64,000 bases of DNA from Pseudomonas multiresinivorans (GTDB lineage: Bacteria; Pseudomonadota; Gammaproteobacteria; Pseudomonadales; Pseudomonadaceae), in assembly GCF_012971725.1 (NCBI RefSeq), contig NZ_CP048833.1:5394001-5458000 (forward strand), written 5' to 3'. The notes under the pieces were generated by a model. The model had not been told where the DNA came from. It ran no database searches and worked only from the letters and a program-made list of their open reading frames with translations. The translations under genes and the position numbers were made by a program. This document shows positions 43,194 through 51,777 of the stretch, one piece after another; the stretch's first letter is position 1; every line of letters starts with the position of its first letter.

Positions 43194-43966
43194 AGCTCAT
43201 TCGGCTAGCCCTGCTCATGGCCGGCTTCGCCGCCTGCACAACCGCCCACGGAGCAACACGAATCGAAGTGCTTGGCGAGTTGCCCTCCCCGGGAGTCAGG
43301 GAGATCGACGACGGCCTTCGTCTGGGCGTGCTGCTGCAACAGCTACAGGTCAATCCCCAGAGCTATTGGCTAGGTGCGTCCTGGCAACGCCAAAGCCTGA
43401 TTCAGGAGCAACGTCGACTAAAGGCCGGCGTCCTGTTCGACCTGAGCCAGGTGCAACGCCTTGCACTGCTGCAGGACAAGCCCGCGCTGGCGAACATTAC
43501 CCAGCGGCTCGGCGAGCAGGTGCTAGCCCTGCCCGTTACCGGTCGACGGACCTACCACCTCGATCCACTGCAGGTAGAGCTCAACGCCGAGCACTCGCCA
43601 AGGCTCCAGGGTGGAGATCGACTGATCTTCCCGCCCCGGCCGGCCACCGTGCGGATCATTGGCGCGGTTTCGGACAACTGCGAGCTGCCCTTCGTTCCAC
43701 TGCAACCGGCCTATCGCTATGCACCGCAGTGCCCCGCACTTGATGAGGCAGACCCGGATTTCCTCTATCTGATCCAGCCTGACGGCCAGGTCACCCGACT
43801 TGGGGTTGCGTCATGGAATCGCGAGGAACAAGCCGCACCACCTGCCCCCGGTGCCGTGATGCTGGTGCCGCTGGATGCCCAGGAGATCAAGGACAGCGCA
43901 CCGGATTTGAACCGCGAACTGGCCGAATTCCTGGCCACACAACCCCTGCCGGCGGAAAGACCATGA
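43190..43966 (+). CDS. YjbG/GfcC-family periplasmic protein
   Basis: A 258-residue secreted protein with a signal peptide (MKLIRLALLMAGFAACTTAHGA). The mature start ATRIEVLGELPSPGV and RLKAGVLFDLSQVQRL fit the GfcC family, which has ubiquitin-like beta-grasp domains related to the Wza SLBB domain. A periplasmic role next to Wza is likely. Its start overlaps the YjbF gene and its stop overlaps the YjbH gene, both by 4 nt. Confidence 0.88.
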   Translation: MKLIRLALLMAGFAACTTAHGATRIEVLGELPSPGVREIDDGLRLGVLLQQLQVNPQSYWLGASWQRQSLIQEQRRLKAGVLFDLSQVQRLALLQDKPALANITQRLGEQVLALPVTGRRTYHLDPLQVELNAEHSPRLQGGDRLIFPPRPATVRIIGAVSDNCELPFVPLQPAYRYAPQCPALDEADPDFLYLIQPDGQVTRLGVASWNREEQAAPPAPGAVMLVPLDAQEIKDSAPDLNRELAEFLATQPLPAERP

Positions 43967-46050
43967 AGCCTCGCCACAGTCTCTGTCTGCTGCTGGTCAG
44001 TGCTAGCCTGGCTTCTGCCGATCCGCGCTACACCCAGAACGATTTCGGCGGCGTTGGCCTGCTGCAGACCCCTACCGCGCGAATGGCGCCGGCGGGCGAG
44101 ATCAGCGTGAACGCCAACCGCACCGATCCCTACTCGCGCTATAGCTTCTCGCTACAGCCCTTCGACTGGATGGAAGGCACCTTTCGCTATACCTCGATCA
44201 GCAACCGCAGGTACGGGGAAGCAGACGAGAGCGGCGAGCAGAGCTACAAGGACAAGGCCTTCGACGTCAAATTCCGCTTGTTGCAGGAAACTCGCTGGGC
44301 GCCAGAAATTGTGCTGGGCGGTAGGGATATCGGCGGTACCGGGCTGTTCTCCAGCGAATATCTTGTCGGCAACAAGCGCCTTGGTGACCTCGATTTCAGC
44401 CTGGGACTGGCGTGGGGCTACATCGGCAATCGCGGCGAGTTGGACAATCCGCTCGGCTGGGTCGACGACAGATTCAATACGCGCCCCAAATCGGAAGGCA
44501 CCGGTGAGCTGAGCTCCAATAGCTACTTCCGTGGCCACCCTTCCCTGTTCGGGGGCGTCAACTGGCAAACGCCCTGGGAACCGCTGTCGGTCAAGCTCGA
44601 GTATGAGGGCAACGACTATCAGCACGAGCCGCTGAACAACAACCAGAAGCAGAACTCCCCTTTCAACATCGGCATGGTCTTCAAGGCCAGCGACTCCATC
44701 GACCTGCACGCAGCCTTCGAGCGCGGCAACACTGCCATGTTCGGCATCACCCTGCACACCAACTTCGCCAGTCGCACGGCTCCCGCGAAGGTCAACGATC
44801 CGGCCCCGGAACCGCTGCAGCAGAAAGCGACCGCTCGCCAGCCCGATACAGTGGACTGGGCAGACGTTTCCCGGCGTGTAGAAGAGAACGCCGGCTACAA
44901 GGTAGAACGCATCACCCGCAAGGACAGCGAAGTGGTGGTGTACGGCGAACAGACTCGCTATCTGTATCCGCCCGAGGCCGTCGGGCGCACCGCGCGCATT
45001 CTCGACAACAGCGTCGATCACGAAGCGCAGTGGTTCACCGTCGTCGATACACGCTATGGCCAACCCATGGTCGAAACCAGCGTGCCACGCCGGGTATTCC
45101 GCGACGTCGCGAACCAGGAGCGTCCGCTGGAAGACCTTCGCCGCACGACTGAGCAAAACCCACCGCTACCGCAACAGGAAGAACTGGTTTATCAGCAGAA
45201 GCCCGTCCCGTTCAACTACAACCTGGGCCTGGGCTACAACCAGAGTATCGGTGGCCCGGATAATTTCCTGCTGTACCAGTTCACCGCAGATCTCGACAGC
45301 GAGTATCGCTTCACCCCAAGCCTGTGGGGCAATGGCCTGCTCAGCGCCAACCTGATCAACAACTACGACGAATTCAAGTACGACGCCCCCAGCGGCCTCC
45401 CGCGAGTTCGCACTGACATCCGCCGGTACATGACCACCTCCGATGTCACGCTGCCCACCTTCCAGCTGAACAAGACCGCGCGACTGGATCAAGACCTCTA
45501 CGGCATGCTGTACGGCGGTTACCTGGAAAGCATGTATGCAGGCGTGGGTGGCGAGTTGCTCTACCGCCCAATGAGTCAAGATTGGGCCCTGGGCGCCAAC
45601 CTCGACCTGGTGCGCCAGCGCGACTTCGACCAGCACTTCGGCCTGCGTGATTACCAGACAGCGACCGGCTTCGTCACGCTGTACTGGCAGACCGGATTCG
45701 AGGACATCCTCGCCCAGGTCAGCGCTGGTCGTTACCTGGCTCGCGACTGGGGCGGCACGCTCGATCTCTCTCGGCAGTTCCGCAACGGCGTGCGTTTTGG
45801 CGCCTGGGTCACCCTCACCACGGCCAACAAGGAAGCCTATGGCGAAGGCAGTTTCGACAAGGGCATCTACGTATCGATTCCGTTCGACGAGCTGATGAGC
45901 AGCTCCACAATGCGCCGGGCCAATCTTTCCTGGGACCCGCTGACTCGCGACGGTGGCGCCCGCCTCAACCACTATTACTCGCTCTACGACCTCACCGAAG
46001 GCCGCGACCCGGTAATGTTCCAGAACCTGTTCGGACGCATCGTGAAATAA
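43963..46050 (+). CDS. YjbH/GfcD-family outer-membrane protein
   Basis: A 695-residue protein with a signal peptide (MKPRHSLCLLLVSASLASA). The mature N terminus DPRYTQNDFGGVGLLQTPTARM is the YjbH signature. The remainder is rich in alternating aromatic strands typical of beta-barrels (two barrel-like halves, about 20-270 and 460-695) joined by a periplasmic-type region. GfcD/YjbH proteins are predicted outer-membrane barrels for secretion of the polymer with GfcB and GfcC. The start overlaps the previous stop (ATGA). Confidence 0.9.
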   Translation: MKPRHSLCLLLVSASLASADPRYTQNDFGGVGLLQTPTARMAPAGEISVNANRTDPYSRYSFSLQPFDWMEGTFRYTSISNRRYGEADESGEQSYKDKAFDVKFRLLQETRWAPEIVLGGRDIGGTGLFSSEYLVGNKRLGDLDFSLGLAWGYIGNRGELDNPLGWVDDRFNTRPKSEGTGELSSNSYFRGHPSLFGGVNWQTPWEPLSVKLEYEGNDYQHEPLNNNQKQNSPFNIGMVFKASDSIDLHAAFERGNTAMFGITLHTNFASRTAPAKVNDPAPEPLQQKATARQPDTVDWADVSRRVEENAGYKVERITRKDSEVVVYGEQTRYLYPPEAVGRTARILDNSVDHEAQWFTVVDTRYGQPMVETSVPRRVFRDVANQERPLEDLRRTTEQNPPLPQQEELVYQQKPVPFNYNLGLGYNQSIGGPDNFLLYQFTADLDSEYRFTPSLWGNGLLSANLINNYDEFKYDAPSGLPRVRTDIRRYMTTSDVTLPTFQLNKTARLDQDLYGMLYGGYLESMYAGVGGELLYRPMSQDWALGANLDLVRQRDFDQHFGLRDYQTATGFVTLYWQTGFEDILAQVSAGRYLARDWGGTLDLSRQFRNGVRFGAWVTLTTANKEAYGEGSFDKGIYVSIPFDELMSSSTMRRANLSWDPLTRDGGARLNHYYSLYDLTEGRDPVMFQNLFGRIVK

Positions 46051-46134
46051 CTCGAAGCTCTCCCGGATCATGGCGCGGAAACCAAAGTCACCCACAATGG
46101 TCTGAGGCGCCCTGGATCCAAGGAGAGTTACCTT

Positions 46135-46533
46135 ATGAAAACCCTACCCCTGCTACTGATGACCGGCCTGCTCGCCGCGTGCAGCTCTACTCCCTCCGGT
46201 GACAAGGCGTCGCTGGACGGTGAAGTCTTCTACCTGCAGCGTATTGCCCTACCGCCAACTGCCCAGGTCACCGTCAGTCTGCAGGACGTTTCCCTGGCCG
46301 ACGCGCCCGCCACCGAGCTGGCCCGGCAGCAACTGGACTCCGGGCGCCAGGTGCCACTGGCGTTCCACCTCAACTACGACCGCAACCAGGTCAAGCCGGG
46401 CCACAGCTACGCGGTCAGTGCGCGCATCGAGGACAACGGCCGTCTGCTGTTCATCACCACCGAGCGACACAGCGTCAAACTCGACGGTAGCGACCCGCAA
46501 CCACTACGAGTCCGCGTCGACCCTGTGCGCTGA
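46135..46533 (+). CDS. YbaY/YscW-type lipoprotein
   Basis: A 132-residue lipoprotein with signal and lipobox (TGLLAACSSTPSG). The beta-rich body (VFYLQRIALPPTAQVTVSLQDVSLADAPA and SYAVSARIEDNGRLLFITTERH) is the YbaY/YscW fold, also found in secretin pilotins. A good AAGGAG site precedes the ATG. Its function is not known. It may sit outside the polysaccharide locus proper, because an 84-nt gap separates it from yjbH. Confidence 0.85.
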   Translation: MKTLPLLLMTGLLAACSSTPSGDKASLDGEVFYLQRIALPPTAQVTVSLQDVSLADAPATELARQQLDSGRQVPLAFHLNYDRNQVKPGHSYAVSARIEDNGRLLFITTERHSVKLDGSDPQPLRVRVDPVR

Positions 46534-46541
46534 TTCACCGC

Positions 46542-46564
46542 GCCGCCGGGTTTTCCCCGGCGGC
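46542..46564 (+). terminator. Hairpin terminator after the YbaY-type gene
   Basis: GCCGCCGGG, TTTTC and CCCGGCGGC form a perfect 9-bp stem 9 nt after the stop codon, followed by CTTCCTCCGTT rather than a clean T-run. It is a probable weak terminator. Confidence 0.55.
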
Positions 46565-46641
46565 CTTCCTCCGTTAATCTCCCTCCTCCATTCTCCACCG
46601 CGGGGCCGCCCGGCCGCCGTGTTTCGCCCAAGGAAGTATCG

Positions 46642-47319
46642 ATGCTGCGATTCCCCGTTCTGCTGGCCGGCGCCCTGCTGTCCTTCAATGCCTTCGCCCT
46701 GTCCCTTTCCGACCTCAGCCAGAGCGACGCCACCGGCGGCCTGAAGGATGCGCTGACACAGGGTGCGCAGGTGGCCGTGAAACAGCTCAGCCAACCCGGC
46801 GGCTTCAGCAATGACCCGGAAGTGCGCATCGAGTTGCCCGGCAAACTGGGCAAGGCCGCCAAGACCATGAAGCAGTTCGGCATGGGCGCCCAGGTCGACC
46901 AGCTCGAAGCGAGCATGAACAAGGCCGCCGAGGCCGCCATGCCGCAGGCCCAGGCGCTGCTGGTGGATGCGGTGAAGAAAATGAGCGTGACCGATGCCAA
47001 GGGCATTCTGCAGGGTGGCGAGCACTCGGCGACGGACTACTTGAACCGCAGCAGCCGCGAGCAACTGCGCGCCAAGTTCCTGCCGATCATCAAGCAGGCC
47101 ACCGATCAGGTCGGCGTCGCCAAGCAGTACAACGCCTTCGCCAGCCAGGCTGCCGCCTTCGGCGTGGTCGACGCGAAGAGCGCGAACATCGAGAACTACG
47201 TGACCGAGGAAGCACTGGACGGCCTGTTCAAGCTCATCGCCGAGCAGGAGAAGACCATTCGCCAGAATCCGACGGCCGCTGCTACTGGCCTGGCGAAGAA
47301 AGTGTTTGGAGTACTCTGA
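46642..47319 (+). CDS. DUF4197 family protein, secreted
   Basis: A 225-residue protein with a signal peptide (MLRFPVLLAGALLSFNAFA). The rest is highly helical: LSDLSQSDATGGLKDALTQGAQVAVKQLSQPGG, then VRIELPGKLGKAAKTMKQFG, and a C-terminal YVTEEALDGLFKLIAEQEKTIRQNP. These are features of the DUF4197 family, a periplasmic group without assigned function. An AAGGAAGT site precedes the ATG. A clear terminator follows at 47398. Confidence 0.88.
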   Translation: MLRFPVLLAGALLSFNAFALSLSDLSQSDATGGLKDALTQGAQVAVKQLSQPGGFSNDPEVRIELPGKLGKAAKTMKQFGMGAQVDQLEASMNKAAEAAMPQAQALLVDAVKKMSVTDAKGILQGGEHSATDYLNRSSREQLRAKFLPIIKQATDQVGVAKQYNAFASQAAAFGVVDAKSANIENYVTEEALDGLFKLIAEQEKTIRQNPTAAATGLAKKVFGVL

Positions 47320-47345
47320 GCAGCCAGGTGCCGGGGGCGCCAAGA

Positions 47346-47386
47346 GCGTTCGCGAGCAAGGACTGGGTGTCCCCCTCGCTCCTACA
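47346..47386. repeat. Half REP with a 15-nt insertion in the stem
   Basis: The right arm of the main REP family (GCGTTCGCGAGCAAG ... TCGCTCCTACA) has GACTGGGTGTCCCCC where other copies have a single C. The left arm is missing. The same type of insertion occurs at 62596-62610. Confidence 0.75.
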
Positions 47387-47397
47387 GATAAGTGAAA

Positions 47398-47420
47398 GCC
47401 CGGCAGATGCCGGGCTTTTT
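47398..47420 (+). terminator. Intrinsic terminator after the DUF4197 gene
   Basis: GCCCGGC, loop AGAT and GCCGGGC are followed by TTTTT. It lies 78 nt beyond the DUF4197 gene, with the partial REP between. Confidence 0.88.
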
Positions 47421-47451
47421 CATGCCTACAGATTGGTATCACGCGAGCCTC

Positions 47452-47500
47452 TGTAGGAGCCCATCGTGCGCGCGAATTGCAGGCATGGCCCGCTCCTGCA
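47452..47500. repeat. Degenerate REP-like palindrome
   Basis: TGTAGGAGCCCATCGTGCGC ... GGCCCGCTCCTGCA shows the outer arms of the REP family with a changed core. The adjoining sequence up to the Bro-N stop (GGTATCGCTGCGCTCCACGC, about 47518-47537) resembles another short repeat common in pseudomonads. Confidence 0.5.
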
Positions 47501-47540
47501 GATGCTGCGAGCGATGGGTATCGCTGCGCTCCACGCCATC

Positions 47541-48020
47541 CTACGAGAAGCTGCCACGCTCCAGTAATCGGGCGGCGTCGCAGAGGCGCAGCCAGATGCT
47601 GCCTTGCCATTCCAGTACGGTCAGCGGGTAGCCCTGTACCTCGCGCACGCTCTGACGAGGACCATAGCCCGTTGGCAGTTGGGCATCGCGCAGGGCCGGT
47701 ACGACTTCGTTGCTCAGCCATTGGCGCAGGTTGCGGTTTTCCGGGTGGTAGAAGTAGACCAGCAGCAGTGTGTAGAGGCCGCTTTCGCTGACCAGCAGTT
47801 CGTCTTCGGTGCCACCGAGCAGGCGCTCCCAGCGGTACTGGTCGGGATCGAGCTTGCGCGGGACGCGGGCGGTGAAATGGGTGTTGGTCAGGCGCGCCAG
47901 GTCGCGGGTGGAGAACCAGGCCTGGCGATCAATCAGCAGGCCGCGCAGGGTGCGGTCGAAGCGATGGAAGGTTTGGAAGCTCAGGCCATTGTCGGCCGGA
48001 AAGAGCGTTGAAGGGTTCAT
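47541..48020 (-). CDS. Bro-N domain (phage antirepressor-like) protein
   Basis: This is a 159-residue protein made up mostly of a Bro-N domain: LRGLLIDRQAWFSTRDLARLT, then RKLDPDQYRWERLLGG, LLVSESGLYTLLLVYFYHPENRNLRQWLSNEVVPAL and a C-terminal VLEWQGSIWLRLCDAARLLE. Bro-N domains occur in phage antirepressors (Ant). The start at 48020 follows a strong AAGGAGA. The frame stays open upstream to 48236, but that part reads through a structured RNA and is not taken as protein. There are no other phage genes nearby, so it is a stand-alone or relict antirepressor module. Confidence 0.85.
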   Translation of the reverse strand: MNPSTLFPADNGLSFQTFHRFDRTLRGLLIDRQAWFSTRDLARLTNTHFTARVPRKLDPDQYRWERLLGGTEDELLVSESGLYTLLLVYFYHPENRNLRQWLSNEVVPALRDAQLPTGYGPRQSVREVQGYPLTVLEWQGSIWLRLCDAARLLERGSFS

Positions 48021-48065
48021 GCGGTCTCTCCTTGTACAGCGAAAGAGCCGCCCCCGGAAAAGGGA

Positions 48066-48250
48066 GGCGGACCGTGCAAGGGTGGAAACCGGGCGGTTAC
48101 GCCATAGACCGGTCGGGCCGAAGCCCGCCTCACACGGTCCGCCATAGACAGCCAGAGTCAACCCAGCCTCGATTGAGGCCGGGCATTCTCTGCTATGGCG
48201 ATTGACGTAACCACTCAGGTTTCCACACCTGGCCACGGCTGTTCCGTGGC
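48066..48250 (-). ncRNA. C4-like antisense RNA and its target leader upstream of the Bro-N gene
   Basis: Read on the minus strand, the leader begins with hairpin GCCACGG-5 nt-CCGTGGC (48250-48232). It then contains segments that are perfectly complementary to segments nearer the gene: GTGGAAACC (48226-48218) with GGTTTCCAC (48090-48082); GGTTACG and CGCCATAG (48212-48193) with CTATGGCGTAACC (48107-48095); and GGCGGACCGTG... as CTATGGCGGACCGTG (48147-48133) with CACGGTCCGCC (48076-48066). In phages P1/P7 the C4 RNA, processed from the same transcript, pairs with the leader of ant in this way and shuts off the antirepressor. C4 RNAs next to ant/Bro-N genes are known in many bacteria. The class assignment is from architecture, not a covariance search. 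Confidence 0.72.
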
Positions 48251-48436
48251 GGAGAGAACGCTAAGCAGCAGGCTTGTAGGACCGCAACGCCATTGATGAG
48301 TCAGGCGGTTCCTGAACGATTACCACGTACCTTACGGAACGATCCGGGTCTGGGAATCGGCTTCAGGAAAAGCTCATGAGAGTGACAGGTCGAAAGGTTC
48401 GCGTATGTCGGACGATTCGTTTCGGGCGGCCAGACG

Positions 48437-48467
48437 GCGGATAACGCTGCGCGTTATTCGCCCTACG
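48437..48467. repeat. Partial copy of the GGATAACGC...CGCCCTAC repeat
   Basis: GCGGATAACGCTGCGCGTTATTCGCCCTACG (positions 48437-48467) is one arm of a second palindromic repeat family that is also seen at 48596-48671 and 62680-62758. The rest of the stretch from 48251 to 48436 holds no gene; it should contain the promoter of the Bro-N transcript, which I could not place. Confidence 0.7.
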
Positions 48468-48491
48468 TCGAGGTTCGATGAGGAATCGAAC

Positions 48492-48570
48492 TGTAGGAGC
48501 GAGCTTGCTCGCGAACGGCCTTCCGGCAACTCCTGCGCTGGGCGGGTTCGCGAGCAAGCTCGCTCCTACA
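48492..48570. repeat. REP doublet
   Basis: This 79-bp member of the main REP family begins TGTAGGAGCGAGCTTGCTCG and ends CGAGCAAGCTCGCTCCTACA. It lies between two partial copies of the second repeat family. Confidence 0.9.
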
Positions 48571-48595
48571 AGTAAACGCTGGCGCTGACAGCACC

Positions 48596-48671
48596 GTAGG
48601 GCGCATAACCTGGAACAGGTTATCCGCCGGCCTTTACAGGGCGGCCAACGCTGGCGCGTTATCCGCCCTGC
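48596..48671. repeat. Second palindromic repeat family, full copy
   Basis: It begins GTAGGGCGCATAACCTGGAA, has an inner arm AACGCTGGCGCGTTATCCGC and ends near CCCTGCACG. It is similar in size and plan to 62680-62758. It lies 31 nt after the mexK stop. Confidence 0.75.
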
Positions 48672-48702
48672 ACGCAGTTACTCACACTGCCCCATGCCTT
48701 CG

Positions 48703-51700
48703 TCAGGCTTCCTTCTTCACCCTGAACCACGCCGCATACAGCGCCGGCAGGAACAGCAGCGTCAGCGCCGTGGCGACGATCAGGCCACCCATGATCGCCA
48801 CCGCCATCGGGCCGAAGAACACACTGCGCGACAGCGGGATCATTGCCAGCACCGCCGCCAGGGCGGTCAGCACGATGGGGCGGAAACGCCGCACCGTGGC
48901 TTCGATGATGGCGTGCCAGGTATCCATGCCATGGGCGCGATCCTGCTCGATCTGGTCCACGAGGATCACCGAGTTGCGCATGATCATCCCCGCCAGGGCG
49001 ATGGTGCCGAGCATGGCGACGAAGCCGAAGGGCTTCTGGAACACCAGCAGGAACAGGGTTACGCCGATCAGGCCCAGCGGCGCGGTGAGGAACACCATGA
49101 TCATCCGCGAGAAGCTGCGCAGCTGGATCATCAGCAGGCTGAGAACCACCACGATGAACAGCGGTACGCCGGCGTTCACCGAATCCTGGCCCTTGGCCGA
49201 GTCTTCCACGGTGCCCCCGACCTGCAGCAAATAGCCGTCCGGCAATTCGGCACGGATCGGGTCAAGCGTCGGTGAGATCTGCTTCACCAGCGTCGCCGGC
49301 AACGAGTCGTCGTAGATGTCGGCGCGCACGGTCACAGTCGGCAGGCGGTTGCGCCGCCAGATGATGCCTTCTTCGAAGCCGTATTCCAGCGTCGCCACTT
49401 GCGACAGTGCCACGCTGCGGCCGCTGCTGGTCTGCATCGACAGGCTGGGCAGCTGCGAGAGGTCATGCCGGCCGCGCTCGTCGCCGCGCAGGAGGATCTC
49501 GATCAGCTCGTTGTCCTCGCGGTAGTAGCTGACGGTGGAACCGGTCAGCGAGCTCTGCAGGAACTGCGAGATATCCGAGGTGCTCACGCCCAGGGCGCGG
49601 GCGCGCTCCTGGTCGATGTCGAGGAAGATCGCCTTGCTTGGCTCCTCCCAGTCCAGGTGCACGTTCACCACATGAGGGTTCTCGCGCATCTTGTCGGCGA
49701 CCTTGCGCGCCAGCTCGCGGACTTCCGGGATGTGCTCGCCGGAGACGCGGAACTGCACCGGGTAGCCCACCGGAGGACCGTTCTCCAGGCGGCTGATGCG
49801 CGTGCGCAGAGTCGGGAAGTCCTCGTTCATGTGCTTGATCAGCCACTGGCGGATTTCCTCGCGCGACTCCAGGCTCTTCGCCAGGACCACGAACTGCGCA
49901 AAGCTCGCCGCCGGCAGTTGCTGGTCCAGCGGCAGGTAGAAGCGCGGCGAACCGGTGCCGACATAGGCCACGTAGTTGTCGATGCCCGAATGCTCGGCGA
50001 GCATTTTCTCCAGGCGATTGACCTGCTCGGTGGTGGCGGTGAGCGAATCGCCCTCGGCCAGTTTCAGGTCCACCAGCAATTCCAGGCGTGCCGACGGCGG
50101 GAAGAACTGCTGCGGCACCAGGCGGAACAGCATGATCGAGCCGATGAAGGCGGCCACGGTCAGCAGGATCACCGTCTTGCGGTAGCGCACGCACCATTCC
50201 ACCACGCGGCGGAAGCGCTGGTAGAAGGGTGTCGAATACGGGTCGTGACCCTTGTCACTGCCACCGTGTTTTTCCGCGTGGCGCTTGGCGAGATCGGGCA
50301 GCAACTTCTCGCCCAGGTAGGGCACGAAGACCACGGCGGCGATCCACGACACCAGCAGCGCGATGGTCACCACCTGGAACAGCGAGCGGGTGTACTCGCC
50401 GGTGCCCGATTGCGCGGTGGCGATCGGCAGGAAACCGGCAGCGGTCACCAGCGTGCCGGTGAGCATCGGGAAGGCCGTACTGGTCCAGGCGTAACTCGCC
50501 GCCTTGAGCCGGTCGTAGCCCTGCTCCATCTTCACCGCCATCATCTCCACGGCGATGATCGCGTCGTCCACCAGCAGGCCCAGCGCCAGCACCAGCGCGC
50601 CGAGGGAAATCTTGTGCAGGCCGATGCCGAAGTAGTACATGCAGGCGAAGGTCATCGCCAGCACCAGCGGGATCGATAGCGCCACCACCAGGCCGGTGCG
50701 CAGGCCGAGGGAGAAGAAGCTCACCAGCAGCACGATGATCAGCGCCTCAGCCAGCACGCGGACGAACTCGCCGACGCCTTCGCGCACCGCTGCCGGCTGG
50801 TCGGACACCTTGCGCAGCTCCATGCCTGCCGGCAGCGTCTGCTGCAGGCGTTCGAATTCCGAGTCGAGCTTCTTGCCCAGCACCAGGATGTCGCCGCCGT
50901 CCTTCATGGCCACGGCGATGCCAATGGCATCCTCGCCCATGAAGCGCATACGCGGCGCGGGCGGGTCGTTGAAACCGCGGTGCACCTCGGCCACATCGCC
51001 GATGCGGAAGGTGCGGTCGCCGACGCGGATCGGGAAGGAGCGGATGTCCTCCACCGAATCGAAGCGCCCGGACACGCGCAGTTGCACCCGGTCAGTGGCC
51101 GTCTCGAAGAAGCCGGTGGCAGTCACCGCGTTCTGTTCTTCCAGCGCCTTCTGCACCGCCGCCAGCGGCAGGCCGAGGGTGGCGAGCTTGGTGTTGGACA
51201 GGTCGATCCAGATCTTCTCGTCCTGCAGGCCGACCAGTTCGACCTTGCCGACGTCCTTGATGCGCTGCAGTTGCAGCTGCAGGCGGTCGGCATAGTCCTT
51301 GAGCACCGCGTAGTCGAAGCCCTTGCCCGACAGCGCGTAGATATTGCCGAAGGTGGTGCCGAACTCATCGTTGAAGAACGGCCCCTGGATGCCCTGCGGC
51401 AGGGTGTAGCGGATGTCGCTGACCTTCTTGCGGATCTGGTACCAGAGCTCGGGAATGTCGCGGGAGTGGAAATCCTCGCGGGCGACGAAGGTCACCTGGG
51501 ATTCACCGGGCCGCGAGAAGGAGATGATGCGGTCGAAGTCGCCGGTCTCCATCAGCTTCTTCTCGATGCGCTCGGTGACCTGGCGCGAGACTTCCTCGGC
51601 GGTCGCGCCAGGCCAGTTGGTCTTCACCACCATGGCCTTGAAGGTGAATGGCGGGTCTTCGCTCTGCCCGAGCTTGGTGTAGGACAGCGCACCGACTATG

Positions 51701-51771
51701 CCCAGCAGCAGCATGAGGTACAGGACGATGGAGCGGTTCTGCAGCGCCCAGGCGGAAAGGTTGAATTGCAT
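48703..51771 (-). CDS. mexK: RND efflux transporter MexK
   Basis: A 1022-residue inner-membrane RND pump. It starts MQFNLSAWALQNRSIVLYLM with TM1, has two large periplasmic loops, and carries the proton-relay pair in TM4 (LALGLLVDDAIIAVEMMAVKMEQG). The second half repeats the topology. In P. aeruginosa MexJK works with OprM for antibiotics or OpmH for triclosan. As there, no outer-membrane gene follows. It begins 6 nt after mexJ. The assignment to MexK is supported by the neighbouring mexJ and divergent mexL and by the surrounding synteny (rsmJ, tsaB, adk, ppc). Confidence 0.9.
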   Translation of the reverse strand: MQFNLSAWALQNRSIVLYLMLLLGIVGALSYTKLGQSEDPPFTFKAMVVKTNWPGATAEEVSRQVTERIEKKLMETGDFDRIISFSRPGESQVTFVAREDFHSRDIPELWYQIRKKVSDIRYTLPQGIQGPFFNDEFGTTFGNIYALSGKGFDYAVLKDYADRLQLQLQRIKDVGKVELVGLQDEKIWIDLSNTKLATLGLPLAAVQKALEEQNAVTATGFFETATDRVQLRVSGRFDSVEDIRSFPIRVGDRTFRIGDVAEVHRGFNDPPAPRMRFMGEDAIGIAVAMKDGGDILVLGKKLDSEFERLQQTLPAGMELRKVSDQPAAVREGVGEFVRVLAEALIIVLLVSFFSLGLRTGLVVALSIPLVLAMTFACMYYFGIGLHKISLGALVLALGLLVDDAIIAVEMMAVKMEQGYDRLKAASYAWTSTAFPMLTGTLVTAAGFLPIATAQSGTGEYTRSLFQVVTIALLVSWIAAVVFVPYLGEKLLPDLAKRHAEKHGGSDKGHDPYSTPFYQRFRRVVEWCVRYRKTVILLTVAAFIGSIMLFRLVPQQFFPPSARLELLVDLKLAEGDSLTATTEQVNRLEKMLAEHSGIDNYVAYVGTGSPRFYLPLDQQLPAASFAQFVVLAKSLESREEIRQWLIKHMNEDFPTLRTRISRLENGPPVGYPVQFRVSGEHIPEVRELARKVADKMRENPHVVNVHLDWEEPSKAIFLDIDQERARALGVSTSDISQFLQSSLTGSTVSYYREDNELIEILLRGDERGRHDLSQLPSLSMQTSSGRSVALSQVATLEYGFEEGIIWRRNRLPTVTVRADIYDDSLPATLVKQISPTLDPIRAELPDGYLLQVGGTVEDSAKGQDSVNAGVPLFIVVVLSLLMIQLRSFSRMIMVFLTAPLGLIGVTLFLLVFQKPFGFVAMLGTIALAGMIMRNSVILVDQIEQDRAHGMDTWHAIIEATVRRFRPIVLTALAAVLAMIPLSRSVFFGPMAVAIMGGLIVATALTLLFLPALYAAWFRVKKEA

Positions 51772-51777
51772 CGGGCG

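Noticed and set aside
29625..46050. Alginate, Psl or Pel locus
   Set aside because: The hallmark genes (Alg8/Alg44, the PslA-L set, PelA-G) are absent. The set present is Wzx/Wzy with Wza, Wzc and YjbFGH.
48021..48236. 72-residue N-terminal extension of the Bro-N protein
   Set aside because: This part lies in the self-complementary leader RNA. The ATG at 48020 has a strong AAGGAGA site and starts the Bro-N domain at a normal distance.
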